Origin: an uncultured Carboxylicivirga sp.
GTDB lineage: Bacteria > Bacteroidota > Bacteroidia > Bacteroidales > Marinilabiliaceae
Reading direction: 5' to 3'
Length of the DNA: 64,000 nt
NCBI GenBank assembly: GCA_947491945.1
Contig: CANLLN010000005.1
Span: forward strand, 1 to 64,000
The notes under the pieces are model-generated. The model was not told the origin of the DNA. It worked only from the letters and a program-made list of their open reading frames with translations, and did no database searches. Below, piece by piece: positions 39,102-49,120 of this stretch (position 1 is the stretch's first letter; every line of letters begins with the position of its first letter). A program made the position numbers and the translations under genes.

Positions 39102-40439
39102 TTAAAGGTTACGCACATGTTCCTTAAATAAATCGCCGCGCTGCATATAGTTATCAAACAAATCGAAACTAGCACAGGCCGGTGAAAAAAGAACCACATC
39201 GTTCTTCCGGGCCAGCTTATATGCCATCTTCACAGCTTCCTCCATCGATTGGGTTTCTTTTATCGTTTTGATACGATTACCGAAGGCTGCGTGCAACTTC
39301 GAATTATCAGCACCCAGGCAAATCAAAGCCTTCACTTTTTCCTCAACAAGTGGCATCAACTCATTGTAATCATTTCCTTTATCCACCCCGCCGGCGATCC
39401 ACACAACAGGCTGATGCATGCACTCCAAAGCATACCAACAAGCATTTACGTTAGTAGCCTTTGAGTCGTTAATAAACTCAATACCCCGCACGGCAGCTAC
39501 TTTTTCCAAACGATGGGCCACCCCTTTGAAACGCGCAAGACTCTCACGGATCAGTTTCTTTCGAATATTCAAGACCTTGGCTACAATACCGGCCGCCATT
39601 GAATTATAAATATTATGGCGCCCCTGTAACGATAATTCTTTGGCTAAAATGCTCATGGTTTCATCGTTATAATTAATAATGAGCTCATCCATGGTTGAAT
39701 AAGCTCCTTGCTTCAAAATATCATGCTGCGTAAAGGGTAATAATTCAGATTGTAATATCCTGCTTTTCAACTCCCGGGCAATCACCTCGTCATCCTGACA
39801 ATACACAAACACATCATCGGGCGTTTGATTTTGGACAATACGAAACTTGCTATCGATGTACTTCTGCATCGAATAATCATAACGATCAAGATGATCGGGT
39901 GTAATATTAAGCAAAACGGCAATATCAGCCTTAAAGCGATACATACCATCCAACTGAAAACTACTCAGCTCGATGACAAACCACTCTGGCTGCTTTCCCA
40001 TGGCCACCTGGCGCGCCAGGCTCGTACCCACATTACCTGCCATCTCCACCTTTACACCAGCCTGCTTCAGCAGAAAATAGATAAGCATGGTGGTAGTAGT
40101 CTTTCCATTGCTTCCGGTAATGCATATCGTTTTTGACGTAGTATAACGGCCGGCAAATTCAATTTCCGAAATTACCGGTATATCGCGGTTATGCAACTGC
40201 TGTATCATGGGTATCGTATCGGGAATGCCAGGACTCTTGACCACCTCATGCGCCTGAAAAATCAGCTCCAGCGTATGCCCCCCCTGCTCCCAATCAATAT
40301 TGGCAGCATCCAGCTCCTGCTGATACTTATCGGCGATTTTTCCATTATCCGATACAAATACATCCCAGCCCTGCTGATTCGCCAGCAAGGCTGCTCCAAC
40401 ACCACTCTCGCCAGCTCCTAATACAACCAGTTTTTGCAT
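39102..40439 (-). CDS. murD: UDP-N-acetylmuramoyl-L-alanine-D-glutamate ligase
   Basis: A 445-residue Mur ligase adding D-glutamate. The N-terminal Rossmann-like domain starts VVLGAGESGVGAALLA, the ATP loop is TGSNGKTTTTML, NITPDHLDRY is the central-domain motif, and NDSKATNVNACWYALE the C-terminal one. Spacing to mraY is 7 bases. Confidence 0.97.
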   Translation of the reverse strand: MQKLVVLGAGESGVGAALLANQQGWDVFVSDNGKIADKYQQELDAANIDWEQGGHTLELIFQAHEVVKSPGIPDTIPMIQQLHNRDIPVISEIEFAGRYTTSKTICITGSNGKTTTTMLIYFLLKQAGVKVEMAGNVGTSLARQVAMGKQPEWFVIELSSFQLDGMYRFKADIAVLLNITPDHLDRYDYSMQKYIDSKFRIVQNQTPDDVFVYCQDDEVIARELKSRILQSELLPFTQHDILKQGAYSTMDELIINYNDETMSILAKELSLQGRHNIYNSMAAGIVAKVLNIRKKLIRESLARFKGVAHRLEKVAAVRGIEFINDSKATNVNACWYALECMHQPVVWIAGGVDKGNDYNELMPLVEEKVKALICLGADNSKLHAAFGNRIKTIKETQSMEEAVKMAYKLARKNDVVLFSPACASFDLFDNYMQRGDLFKEHVRNL

Positions 40440-40446
40440 ATCCTTC

Positions 40447-41679
40447 CTATCGTACTTTGAGGGTTACTATTGTTAACACGGCCAGTATAATGCCGATGAT
40501 CCAGAAGCGGGTTACAATCTTTGACTCGGTATATCCCAATTTCTGATAATGATGGTGCAAGGGTGCCATTTTAAACACACGTCGTCCCTCGCCATATTTC
40601 TTCTTAGTATATTTAAACCACGACACCTGTATCATTACCGACAGATTCTCTACCAGGAAGATACCACATAAAATAGGTATCAGCAGTTCGATGCGCAGTA
40701 AGATGGCAAACACAGCAATAATACCTCCCAGGGTGAGACTGCCTGTATCGCCCATAAATACCTGTGCCGGAAAGGAGTTGTACCACAGAAAACCCACTGT
40801 AGCACCTATAAATGCCGCCATAAAGACCACCAATTCCTGCGAATGAGGGATGTACATAATATTAAGATAGTCGGCATAAATCACATTACTGGACAGATAC
40901 GCAAAAATACCCAAAGTAACTCCAATAATAGCAGAGGTACCCGTGGCCAGGCCATCGAGCCCATCGGTCATATTAGCCCCGTTGGACACAGCGGTAATGA
41001 TAAAAATAACAGCCACCACAAAAATAAGCCAGCCCCACTTCTTGGCCTGATCACCCAAGAACCACAACAAAGATGAGTAATCGAACTGATGATTTTTCAC
41101 AAAAGGAATATTGGTAACCGTTGACTTCACCTCACGCGTAGCACTCCGCTCTACCTGACTGCCATCCTCAAGTTGCACCATTACCGTTTCACCTGGCACC
41201 TTCTCACGAATTACCACATCACCACTACTAAACAAGGTGATGGCCACAATAAGGCCAAGACCAATTTGGCCGGCAATTTTAAAGCGCCCGGCCAATCCCT
41301 CTTTATCTTTTTTAAATACCTTAATATAATCATCGATAAAACCGATAGTACCCAGCCATACGGTAGAAATAATCATCAGTATAATGTAAATATTATCCAG
41401 CTGTGTAAACAACAGTACAGGCAACAGGATGGAGGCAATGATAATTACTCCGCCCATGGTAGGTGTGCCTTTTTTTGCAAACTGCCCCTCCAAACCCAAA
41501 TCACGCACTATTTCGCCAATCTGCTGTTTCTGAAGCATCAAAATGGCTTTTTTGCCAATAATAGTTGCCGTGAGTAGTGCCACAATAATGGCCATACCTG
41601 CCCTAAAACTGATGTATTGAAAAACACCGGCTCCGGGTACGTTCATTTTTTCAAGATATTCAAATAAATAATATAGCAT
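40447..41679 (-). CDS. mraY: phospho-N-acetylmuramoyl-pentapeptide transferase
   Basis: A 410-residue membrane enzyme that makes lipid I. Active-site signatures are [46 protein letters not shown] and [14 protein letters not shown]. It is longer than E. coli MraY (360) because of a hydrophilic insert around residues 170-200, common in Bacteroidota. The downstream order mraY-murD is standard. Confidence 0.97.
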   Translation of the reverse strand: MLYYLFEYLEKMNVPGAGVFQYISFRAGMAIIVALLTATIIGKKAILMLQKQQIGEIVRDLGLEGQFAKKGTPTMGGVIIIASILLPVLLFTQLDNIYIILMIISTVWLGTIGFIDDYIKVFKKDKEGLAGRFKIAGQIGLGLIVAITLFSSGDVVIREKVPGETVMVQLEDGSQVERSATREVKSTVTNIPFVKNHQFDYSSLLWFLGDQAKKWGWLIFVVAVIFIITAVSNGANMTDGLDGLATGTSAIIGVTLGIFAYLSSNVIYADYLNIMYIPHSQELVVFMAAFIGATVGFLWYNSFPAQVFMGDTGSLTLGGIIAVFAILLRIELLIPILCGIFLVENLSVMIQVSWFKYTKKKYGEGRRVFKMAPLHHHYQKLGYTESKIVTRFWIIGIILAVLTIVTLKVR

Positions 41680-41689
41680 GTTTCAGATT

Positions 41690-43150
41690 TTATCCTTCGT
41701 TAAATACTTCACTCACCACCTCGCGATCATCAAAATGAATGCGCTCCCCTTTAATTTCCTGATAGGTCTCGTGTCCCTTGCCGGCAATAAGAATAATATC
41801 GCCCGGGCCAGCCACCATACAAGCCGTGCGTATGGCCTCTCGACGGTTTACGATAGACAATACTTTGATACGCTCTTTAAAGCTTACGCCTTCCATCATC
41901 TGGGCAATAATATCTTCCGGCTCTTCACTGCGCGGGTTATCCGCAGTAAGAATTACCTTGGAGCTGCCCACCACAGCCTCATGAGCCATCTCGGGTCGTT
42001 TGGATGCATCGCGGTCGCCCCCGGCACCCACCACAGTAATCAACTGCTGATCGGGCTGACGCACCTGGTTAATGGTTTCAATCACATTCTTTAGGGCATC
42101 GGGTGTATGCGCATAATCCACAATGGCCGTTTTACCCGCGGCAGACCGTATGGTTTCAAAGCGACCATCAACCGGTTTTAAACGACTTAACGCTACCTGC
42201 ACCTCATCACGATCAAGCCCCAGCAAACAGGCAGCACCATATACATTTAACAGATTATAGGCATTGAAATCGCCCACAAACTGCGTCCATATCTCTTGCC
42301 CATCCAGCTCCAGCTGCATGCCCTCAAACATACTTTCGATAATGCGACCTTTAAAGTCGCCCATGCTCTTCAGCGAATACCGATAAACGGAAGCTTGGGT
42401 GTTCTGCACCATTATCTGCCCGTTTTTATCATCTCCATTAATGAGGGCAAAAGCCTCTTTTCCCAATTCATCGAAGAACAACTTCTTGGCAGCGATATAT
42501 GCCTTAAATGTAAGATGGTAATCCAAATGATCGTGCGTAATATTGGTAAACAGGGCACCTGCAAACTGTAAACCCGCCACCCTGTTCTGTGCCAGAGCGT
42601 GAGAACTCACCTCCATAAAACAGTATTCGCAGCCAGCGGCCACCATATCGGCCATTATTTTATTTAGCGTCACCGCATCGGGCGTTGTATGCGTGGCTTG
42701 TATTTTAGATTTGCCAATAAAGTTGGCCACCGTAGAGAACAATCCGGCCTTATAGCCCAGATCCATCACTAGATGATAAAGCAAGGTAGCCGTTGTTGTT
42801 TTTCCATTGGTGCCGGTTACCCCCACCAGCTTAAGCTGTTGTGAAGGATGACCATAAAAAGCAGCGGCCAGCAAACCCAGTGTCTTTGCACTATCGACCA
42901 CCTTAATCATAACTGCATCTGAAGGATAGGCAGCAGGTAATTCTTCGCACACCACACACCGACAACCGGCGGCCAACACCTGCTCAATAAAATCATGTCC
43001 ATCTACCTGCGTGCCCCGCATGGCTACAAACAGGCTTGACGCCCCTGCCTGACGCGAGTCAAACACAATATTCTCGATATCACAATCCATTGTATTGATG
43101 CGCTTCTCAACCTGCACATCCACTAATATATCTGATAATTTATGCATCAT
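41690..43150 (-). CDS. murE: UDP-MurNAc-tripeptide synthetase, meso-DAP adding
   Basis: A 486-residue Mur ligase. The ATP loop is VTGTNGKTTTATL and the C-terminal domain has VDYAHTPDALKN. The third-residue specificity motif is DNPRSEEP, the meso-diaminopimelate form (DNPR), so the peptidoglycan stem should carry meso-DAP. The start ATG overlaps the stop of ftsI (TAATG). Confidence 0.97.
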   Translation of the reverse strand: MMHKLSDILVDVQVEKRINTMDCDIENIVFDSRQAGASSLFVAMRGTQVDGHDFIEQVLAAGCRCVVCEELPAAYPSDAVMIKVVDSAKTLGLLAAAFYGHPSQQLKLVGVTGTNGKTTTATLLYHLVMDLGYKAGLFSTVANFIGKSKIQATHTTPDAVTLNKIMADMVAAGCEYCFMEVSSHALAQNRVAGLQFAGALFTNITHDHLDYHLTFKAYIAAKKLFFDELGKEAFALINGDDKNGQIMVQNTQASVYRYSLKSMGDFKGRIIESMFEGMQLELDGQEIWTQFVGDFNAYNLLNVYGAACLLGLDRDEVQVALSRLKPVDGRFETIRSAAGKTAIVDYAHTPDALKNVIETINQVRQPDQQLITVVGAGGDRDASKRPEMAHEAVVGSSKVILTADNPRSEEPEDIIAQMMEGVSFKERIKVLSIVNRREAIRTACMVAGPGDIILIAGKGHETYQEIKGERIHFDDREVVSEVFNEG

Positions 43151-45252
43151 TATCCCAGGCTTAAATAAATAGTTGAACCTTTGGTGTAGTTTTGGCCGGC
43201 AGAAATAGACTGCTGCACAACGCGCCCCACACCTCGCAAAACAACATTAAATCCCATATTCTCGAGTATAGATACAGCATCCTTGGCGCCCATGCCCCTT
43301 ACATTGGGCACTATCCCTTTCGGAAAACTTTTACGCTGCAGCGTAACATCGTGCTCACGGGCCGAAGCGGATATCCATTCAGAATTTACCTCCTGCCCCT
43401 GTACCATCACACCCACCTCGTCCAACACCGTCAATATCTCCTCTTTCTTCCCTCCCTTTGAATAGGGTTGATGACGAGCCAGCTCTACTTCGTATTCAGT
43501 TTCCACATCGTCATGGTTGTAGCTTTGAGCATATACCCTATCGGCTATTTGCTTGAAAACAGAGCCCGCCACCACATTGGCATAATAGACATTTTTTGAT
43601 GGCGCATTTACTACCACAATACAAGAATACAAAGGACGATCGGCCGGGAAATAACCCACAAAAGAGGCCTGATGCTTCTTATCATCATAAGAAGTCGTCT
43701 CGTTGGAAATCTGTGCCGTACCCGTTTTACCGGCAATCAGGTAGCGGTCACTTCGTATATTTCCGGCTGTTCCACGCTCCACCACGCCCACCAGCATCTT
43801 ATGAACCTTCTCAATGGTTTCCAATGAGCAGATCGATGGATTCAACACCGTAGGCTCCATCTCCTCCACATTTTCACCATGATGCTGTATGGCCTCCACA
43901 AACATGGGCTTCACCATTTTGCCATTATTCGCCACCGCATTGTAGAAGGTTAGTACTTGTAGCGGAGTCTGTTTTATCTCATATCCAATGGACATCCAAG
44001 GCAGGGTTACACCCGACCAGGTTTTATCACCCGGATATTTTATCAAAGGGTGCCCTTCACCTTTTATCTCAACACCCAGGGGTTTGTTAAGGCCCATCTC
44101 GTATATGCGATTGACGAATTTTCTGGGGTTGGCACGGTAGTTATCAAAAATAATTTTTGAAATCCCCACATTGGAGGATTTCTCAAACACCTGTTGCACT
44201 GACAACTTACCGAAGCCACCACGGTGACTATCCGTCATCTTTCGATCGTAAAAATAACAATACCCCTTTCCCGTTTGTATGCTATCCGTTAACTTCACTA
44301 CTCCGTCCTCCAGAGCCACAATCATAGATGCCAGCTTAAAGGTGGAACCGGGCTCGGTGGCCTCCCCAATGGCATAATTATATTTCTCTATGTATTTTCC
44401 GGTGCTTGTACGTCCCAGGTTGGCAATGGCTCGTATCTTACCCGTGGCTACTTCCATTAGCACAGCACAGCCATGATCAGCCTTATGCCGCTGCAATTGC
44501 TGCAACAAGGCTGTTTCGGCCACATCCTGCAAGCCAATATCGATAGTGGTTACAATATCATTACCATCCACAGGCTCCACCTGCTCCTCTTCTACCCAGT
44601 TACCACTCACCCGTGTACGCGTACTAATGCCGGCAACCCCTTTCAAACGGTAGTTATAAGCCATCTCCAGTCCGAAGCGTCCGCCCAGATCTTTCTCGGC
44701 ATAGAGGCTTCCTACGGTACGGGCCGCCAGCTCACCAAAAGGTAACTCGCGGTTTTCATACTTTTTAGCAATGAACCCTCCTTTATTCGCTCCCAAACGA
44801 AATATGGGGAACTCACGCACTTTTTTCAGCTCAGTAAAAGAGATACGGCGCGGATGCACCCGGTAATAACGTCGCCCCTTCACCCGCGCCTGCTTCAGGT
44901 CGCGTTTAAAAGCTGTTGAAGTGCGATCGCCATAGAATCGCGATAACATAAGCGCCAAACTATCGATATTGGCATTAAATACCTCATCGGTTAGCCCATG
45001 GGCACGCATATCCATATAAATACGGTAGCTGGGCACCGAACAAGCCAATTTACGATTATCTGTGGCCAGAATATCGCCCCGGTTGGCATCAATTACTATA
45101 TCCTTATTGGTATGCTCCTCCACAAGCTCCTCCCACTCTTCACCATGAGCCACACGCAGATAAACAGCCTTGCCAAGAATGACCACTGCCAACACAGAGA
45201 GGCATATATACGTCAAACCAAATCGTAATATGATACTCTTCTTAATCTGCAT
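43150..45252 (-). CDS. ftsI: septal transpeptidase FtsI (PBP3) with PASTA domain
   Basis: A 700-residue class B penicillin-binding protein. One N-terminal membrane helix (about 8-28), a dimerisation domain, then the transpeptidase domain with SxxK in PGSTFKLAS, SxN in KSSNVGISK and KTGT in AGKTGTAQIS. A single PASTA domain (about 635-700, IVPNVRGMGAKDAVSILE) closes the protein, as in Bacteroidota FtsI and Gram-positive SpoVD but unlike E. coli PBP3. It begins one base after the ftsL stop. Confidence 0.95.
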   Translation of the reverse strand: MQIKKSIILRFGLTYICLSVLAVVILGKAVYLRVAHGEEWEELVEEHTNKDIVIDANRGDILATDNRKLACSVPSYRIYMDMRAHGLTDEVFNANIDSLALMLSRFYGDRTSTAFKRDLKQARVKGRRYYRVHPRRISFTELKKVREFPIFRLGANKGGFIAKKYENRELPFGELAARTVGSLYAEKDLGGRFGLEMAYNYRLKGVAGISTRTRVSGNWVEEEQVEPVDGNDIVTTIDIGLQDVAETALLQQLQRHKADHGCAVLMEVATGKIRAIANLGRTSTGKYIEKYNYAIGEATEPGSTFKLASMIVALEDGVVKLTDSIQTGKGYCYFYDRKMTDSHRGGFGKLSVQQVFEKSSNVGISKIIFDNYRANPRKFVNRIYEMGLNKPLGVEIKGEGHPLIKYPGDKTWSGVTLPWMSIGYEIKQTPLQVLTFYNAVANNGKMVKPMFVEAIQHHGENVEEMEPTVLNPSICSLETIEKVHKMLVGVVERGTAGNIRSDRYLIAGKTGTAQISNETTSYDDKKHQASFVGYFPADRPLYSCIVVVNAPSKNVYYANVVAGSVFKQIADRVYAQSYNHDDVETEYEVELARHQPYSKGGKKEEILTVLDEVGVMVQGQEVNSEWISASAREHDVTLQRKSFPKGIVPNVRGMGAKDAVSILENMGFNVVLRGVGRVVQQSISAGQNYTKGSTIYLSLG

Positions 45253-45633
45253 TTACTTCTTCACTTTTAAGCGCCGCGGCGGTTCTGTTAATTCTTCCAA
45301 GTCAAGGCTTTTTTCCTTTATCTGTTTCAAAACTTCACTCTGCTTACTCATATACATCAACTCCGAGGATGTGGTAATGGCTTCATAACGCAAGGATTTC
45401 AGCTCTTGATTAAGCGAATCAATGCGGCGCATCTGCTCTTCCATTTTATAGTGATTACCAATATATAGAAAGCAGAAAAACGCCAGGAACAGACCCAAAG
45501 ACCACTGCTTGGCAATAAACGAACGGGTAAAAAGCCTTCCGTTTATAAGCTCACGCACCGAGATATTCTTCAGCTCATCAACTTCTTCTTTGGAAAGAAT
45601 AAAATCAGGTATTTTATCCATTTTCAACTTCAT
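45253..45633 (-). CDS. ftsL: FtsL-like cell division protein
   Basis: A 126-residue bitopic protein: charged cytosolic segment of about 50 residues, one membrane helix (WSLGLFLAFFCFLYIGNHY), and a periplasmic coiled coil (MEEQMRRIDSLNQELKSLR onward). Sequence similarity to other FtsL proteins is low; identity rests on this shape and on its place between rsmH and ftsI. Its ATG overlaps the rsmH stop by four bases. Confidence 0.85.
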   Translation of the reverse strand: MKLKMDKIPDFILSKEEVDELKNISVRELINGRLFTRSFIAKQWSLGLFLAFFCFLYIGNHYKMEEQMRRIDSLNQELKSLRYEAITTSSELMYMSKQSEVLKQIKEKSLDLEELTEPPRRLKVKK

Positions 45634-46538
45634 AGTCGCTCTGCTATTCTCAGTTTTGCACTGCGCGCCCTGTTGTTGCGCTCTATCTCCTCCTCACCGG
45701 GAATGATGATTTTTCTATTAACGGCCTTAAAGGGCAACTCAGCCCTGCCATAAATATCTTTGTCAGGCTGACTCTTGTCGCAATCACCTGAACGGATAAA
45801 ATTCTTAACTAAACGATCTTCGAGGCTGTGATAAGCAATAACCGACAGTCGCCCACCCGGCTTTATCACCGCCGCACTTTGCATCAACACCGATTTCAAC
45901 ACATCCATCTCTTTATTCACCTCAATGCGTAAAGCCTGAAATACCTGCGCAAGAAACTTTGACTGCTCTTTTTTAGGACCAATCTTCTCGGCTAATAATT
46001 TTAAATCGGTAGTGGTCTCGAAGAGCTTACTGCTTCTTTGTTTGATTATTTCAGAAGCCAGTTTATAAGATGATTTTATCTCTCCATACTGCCAAAAGAT
46101 GCGTTTCAGATCATCCAGCGGATAGGTATTCACCAGATCGGCCGCTGTCATCTTCAGACCCTGCCCCATGCGCATATCCAACTTCCCTTCAAAGCGAAAT
46201 GAAAAACCTCTTTCAGCCGCATCGAAATGATGCGACGACACACCCAGGTCACCCAAAATACCATCCACATGATTGATGCCCAGGTAGCGCAGAAAATGGG
46301 ATAGGTACTGAAAATTATGACGCACAAAAATCAGCCGCTCATCTTCGGGACGATTGGCATAAGCATCCTCATCCTGATCAAAAACAATAAGCTTACCTTC
46401 CGCACCCAATCGCGATAAGATCTCGCGCGAATGTCCTCCGCCACCAAAGGTCAAGTCAACATATACGCCATCCGGATGAATATTTAACCCATCTACAGAT
46501 TCCTTCAGTAAAACCGGTATGTGATACCCCTGCTCCAT
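45630..46538 (-). CDS. rsmH: 16S rRNA (cytosine-1402-N4) methyltransferase
   Basis: A 302-residue SAM-dependent enzyme (MraW). It starts YHIPVLLKESVDGLN; motif I is VDLTFGGGGHSREIL and the family motifs GILGDLGVSSHHFD, RGFSFRFEGKLDMRM and VIAYHSLEDRLVKNF are present. It methylates C1402 in the decoding site. Second gene of the dcw cluster, 5 bases after mraZ. Confidence 0.97.
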   Translation of the reverse strand: MEQGYHIPVLLKESVDGLNIHPDGVYVDLTFGGGGHSREILSRLGAEGKLIVFDQDEDAYANRPEDERLIFVRHNFQYLSHFLRYLGINHVDGILGDLGVSSHHFDAAERGFSFRFEGKLDMRMGQGLKMTAADLVNTYPLDDLKRIFWQYGEIKSSYKLASEIIKQRSSKLFETTTDLKLLAEKIGPKKEQSKFLAQVFQALRIEVNKEMDVLKSVLMQSAAVIKPGGRLSVIAYHSLEDRLVKNFIRSGDCDKSQPDKDIYGRAELPFKAVNRKIIIPGEEEIERNNRARSAKLRIAERL

Positions 46539-46543
46539 ACTAT

Positions 46544-47014
46544 TTAATTTTCTTCTTCGCCCGCAAAGTTACCACCTAGTAACTCTTCTGCCAACTCTCC
46601 GAGCTCATCAGCACTCAAATCATCCTTATCGAACTGCTGCTTACTCCATAGCTCAATATTACTTCCTACCCCTAACAATACCACTTCGCCCTGCACATCA
46701 ATCATCTCCATCAGACGCTTAGGCACTAAAAAACGACCATTAGCATCCAGATTAACCTCGGCCGTTGAACGATATAAAGCACGCTTCAATCGCTTATCCT
46801 TCTGACGAAAACCACTAAGCTTCTGCTCAAAAATATGAACTTCCTTCAACCATTCGCTCTGCGGTATCAAAACAAGGCAATTGTCAAAAAGATCTTTACG
46901 AACCACAAACGACGATTGCCCGGCTTCACTCATCACTTTTTTAAAGAGTGATGGCAGCACAATGCGCCCTTTTGCATCGGGCTTACAAACAAAATCGCCT
47001 ATAAATGTGATCAT
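46544..47014 (-). CDS. mraZ: MraZ, transcriptional regulator of the dcw cluster
   Basis: A 156-residue protein with two MraZ/AbrB-like halves, each with its DxKGR-type motif: KPDAKGRIVLPSLFK and DANGRFLVPKRL. MraZ proteins bind direct repeats ahead of their own gene and adjust dcw transcription. It is the first gene of the cluster. I could not identify clear TGGGN repeats in the upstream region by eye, apart from GTGGTT and GTGGGT repeats on the minus strand at about 47052-47078. Confidence 0.95.
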   Translation of the reverse strand: MITFIGDFVCKPDAKGRIVLPSLFKKVMSEAGQSSFVVRKDLFDNCLVLIPQSEWLKEVHIFEQKLSGFRQKDKRLKRALYRSTAEVNLDANGRFLVPKRLMEMIDVQGEVVLLGVGSNIELWSKQQFDKDDLSADELGELAEELLGGNFAGEEEN

Positions 47015-47036
47015 TATAAATTGCCTATCTCAATCG

Positions 47037-47067
47037 TAAAAGTACAAAACTTTCAACCCACATACAA
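47037..47067 (-). promoter_or_regulatory. probable dcw cluster promoter
   Basis: On the minus strand TACTTTTA (47037-47044) differs from TAnnTTTG at the last base, with TTG (47065-47067) 20 bases upstream. The nearby GTGGGT and GTGGTT copies could be MraZ sites. Confidence 0.45.
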
Positions 47068-47094
47068 CCACTTTAAACCACTTTATGACACTTG

Positions 47095-47126
47095 TTGATA
47101 ACTTTTACGCTACAATAGTACCTTTG
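47095..47126 (+). promoter_or_regulatory. promoter of the acyltransferase pair
   Basis: TTG (47095-47097), 21 bases, TACCTTTG (47119-47126), an exact -7 element with correct spacing. The leader before the ATG at 47217 is about 85 bases. It lies back to back with the dcw promoter. Confidence 0.75.
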
Positions 47127-47216
47127 CAATAAATCAGGAAAATTGAGGAAATACTGCTAAATTCACATAGTTTCTAAAATATTTCCTAAAATTGAACTCT
47201 GTTTGAACAAGCTAAT

Positions 47217-48053
47217 ATGGAGAAAAAGAATACAGAAGATAAATTTATTGACATCGACAAAGTCTTCCACGATAAAAACCCTCAACTAAAGCGTTTTATC
47301 CCGAGGTTTCTGATCAACTACCTAAAGCGCATCACCCATCAGGAAGAGATCAACACTTTTATTGCCGATCACAAAGACATTTACGGCATCGCCTATGCTG
47401 AAGCCATTATTGCCAACTTTAAGTCGCGCTACGAAATTAAAGGAGAAGAAAATATACCCAAAGAGGGTCGCTTTGTTTTTGTAGCCAATCATCCCTTGGG
47501 CGGAATGGATGGAATGGTGTTTGTTGCGGCTGTGGGGCGCTATTTTAATAAGCTAAAATTCCCGGTTAACGATATTCTTATGAATATCACCAACCTGAAA
47601 GAAATTTTCCTTCCCATTAACAAACACGGCGGACACAGTCGAGAAGCCGCACGCGCCATTGACGATGCCTACGCCAGCGACAGCCAAATACTCATGTTTC
47701 CGGCCGGCCTGGTATCGCGTAAACGAAAAGATGGCAGTATCAAAGACCTGGAATGGAAACCCAATTTTATTAAAAAAGCCCGCACACACAAGCGGGATAT
47801 TATTCCTGTACATATTTCGGGACGTAACACCAATCGCTTTTACAACCTGGCCAATTGGCGTAAGAAACTAGGCATCAAGGCCAACATAGAAATGCTTTAC
47901 CTGGTTGACGAACTTTATCTGCAGCGCCATAAAACAATTACCATTACTTTTGGGAAACCAATTAAAATAAGTGACGTAGAAGAACTAAAAACAGGTAAAG
48001 CGTGGGCACAAAAAATAAAAGATGAAGTGTATGCCTTACCAAAATTACATTAA
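47217..48053 (+). CDS. PlsC-like O-acyltransferase, probable glycine/ornithine lipid synthesis
   Basis: A 278-residue lysophospholipid-acyltransferase-like protein. The catalytic block is ANHPLGGMDGMVF, with five residues between His and Asp where classical PlsC has four, a form seen in the acyltransferases that work with OlsB-like partners. LMFPAGLVSRK is the third acyltransferase motif. No signal peptide; probably peripheral on the inner membrane. Followed 31 bases later by an N-acyltransferase-like gene; together they resemble the GlsA/GlsB pair that makes glycine lipids in Bacteroides. Product (glycine, ornithine or other aminolipid) cannot be told from sequence. Confidence 0.72.
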   Translation: MEKKNTEDKFIDIDKVFHDKNPQLKRFIPRFLINYLKRITHQEEINTFIADHKDIYGIAYAEAIIANFKSRYEIKGEENIPKEGRFVFVANHPLGGMDGMVFVAAVGRYFNKLKFPVNDILMNITNLKEIFLPINKHGGHSREAARAIDDAYASDSQILMFPAGLVSRKRKDGSIKDLEWKPNFIKKARTHKRDIIPVHISGRNTNRFYNLANWRKKLGIKANIEMLYLVDELYLQRHKTITITFGKPIKISDVEELKTGKAWAQKIKDEVYALPKLH

Positions 48054-48084
48054 ATTTGTAGCCTACTTGTTAAGATTTCACTGA

Positions 48085-49035
48085 ATGAGAGTAAAAGAAA
48101 TAATACCTCCTGTGCCGAGGGAAGAATTGGAAGCTGAGCTAAATCAGGAGACGTTTGTGCGCAACACCAACAAAGGTGACAACAAGATATACGACTTCAC
48201 AGCACAGCAGGCACCTGCCTTAATGCGCGAAGTGGGACGCTTGCGTGAAATCACTTTTCGTATGGCTGGTGGCGGCACCGGAAAGGAAGCGGATATAGAT
48301 GATTACGATACAGCCGAGGTACCCTACCGACAGCTAATCGTGTGGGATCCGCAGGCAAAAGAAATTCTGGGGGGCTACCGCTATTTGCTGGGTAGCGATA
48401 TTCCCGTTGACCAATTGGGTAATGTAAAACTGGCCACCTCGCGCTTGTTTCATTTCTCCGATAAATTTATAAAAGAATACCTGCCCCACATGATTGAACT
48501 GGGCCGCTCTTTTGTGCAACCCACCTATCAGTCATCCAAAGCAGGTACCAAAAGTCTTTTTGCACTGGACAACCTATGGGACGGATTGGGTTCGCTGATC
48601 GTAAGTCACCCTGAAATGAAATATTTCTTTGGCAAGGTAACCATGTACACCCATTTCAACCGTTATGCGCGCGACCTGATATTGGGCTTCATGCAGAAAT
48701 ATTTTAACGATCCCGACAAATTGCTCTATCCTCACGAACCCGTGAAAATAGATTTAAGCGAACAGGACTTGAAAGAAATTTTTTGTGGTGAAAACTATCA
48801 GGAGGATTATAAAATCCTAACGAAGCGAGTGCGTGAATTTGGCGAAAACATACCTCCGCTAATCAATGCATACATGAACTTATCGCCCTCTATGAAAACC
48901 TTTGGCACTGCTATCAACGATCGCTTTGGCGATGTGGAAGAAACGGGCATAATTCTTACAATCAATGAATTGTATAAACAAAAAATTACCCGTCACGTGG
49001 ACACCTTCAAGCCCAATGAAACACACGAAAAATAA
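48085..49035 (+). CDS. GNAT-like N-acyltransferase (OlsB/GlsB-like)
   Basis: A 316-residue protein of the OlsB/hemolysin-like branch of the GNAT fold, which transfers a 3-hydroxyacyl chain from acyl carrier protein to the amino group of ornithine or glycine. Typical segments are LREITFRMAGGGTGKEADID near the N-terminal part, LGGYRYLLGSDIP and MIELGRSFVQPTYQ. The preceding gene would add the second acyl chain. It is closed by a strong terminator 25 bases after the stop, so the pair forms a two-gene operon under the promoter at 47095-47126. Confidence 0.75.
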   Translation: MRVKEIIPPVPREELEAELNQETFVRNTNKGDNKIYDFTAQQAPALMREVGRLREITFRMAGGGTGKEADIDDYDTAEVPYRQLIVWDPQAKEILGGYRYLLGSDIPVDQLGNVKLATSRLFHFSDKFIKEYLPHMIELGRSFVQPTYQSSKAGTKSLFALDNLWDGLGSLIVSHPEMKYFFGKVTMYTHFNRYARDLILGFMQKYFNDPDKLLYPHEPVKIDLSEQDLKEIFCGENYQEDYKILTKRVREFGENIPPLINAYMNLSPSMKTFGTAINDRFGDVEETGIILTINELYKQKITRHVDTFKPNETHEK

Positions 49036-49060
49036 TCTTATCAACTAGATATAAAGAAAG

Positions 49061-49097
49061 AAGAGTCGCCAATAAACAATTGCGACTCTTTTTTTTT
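49061..49097 (+). terminator. intrinsic terminator of the acyltransferase operon
   Basis: Perfect 9-bp stem AAGAGTCGC / GCGACTCTT with a 12-base loop, running into a nine-base T-run. Confidence 0.9.
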
Positions 49098-49120
49098 ATA
49101 GTGTTATAAGTTTTTAACCG

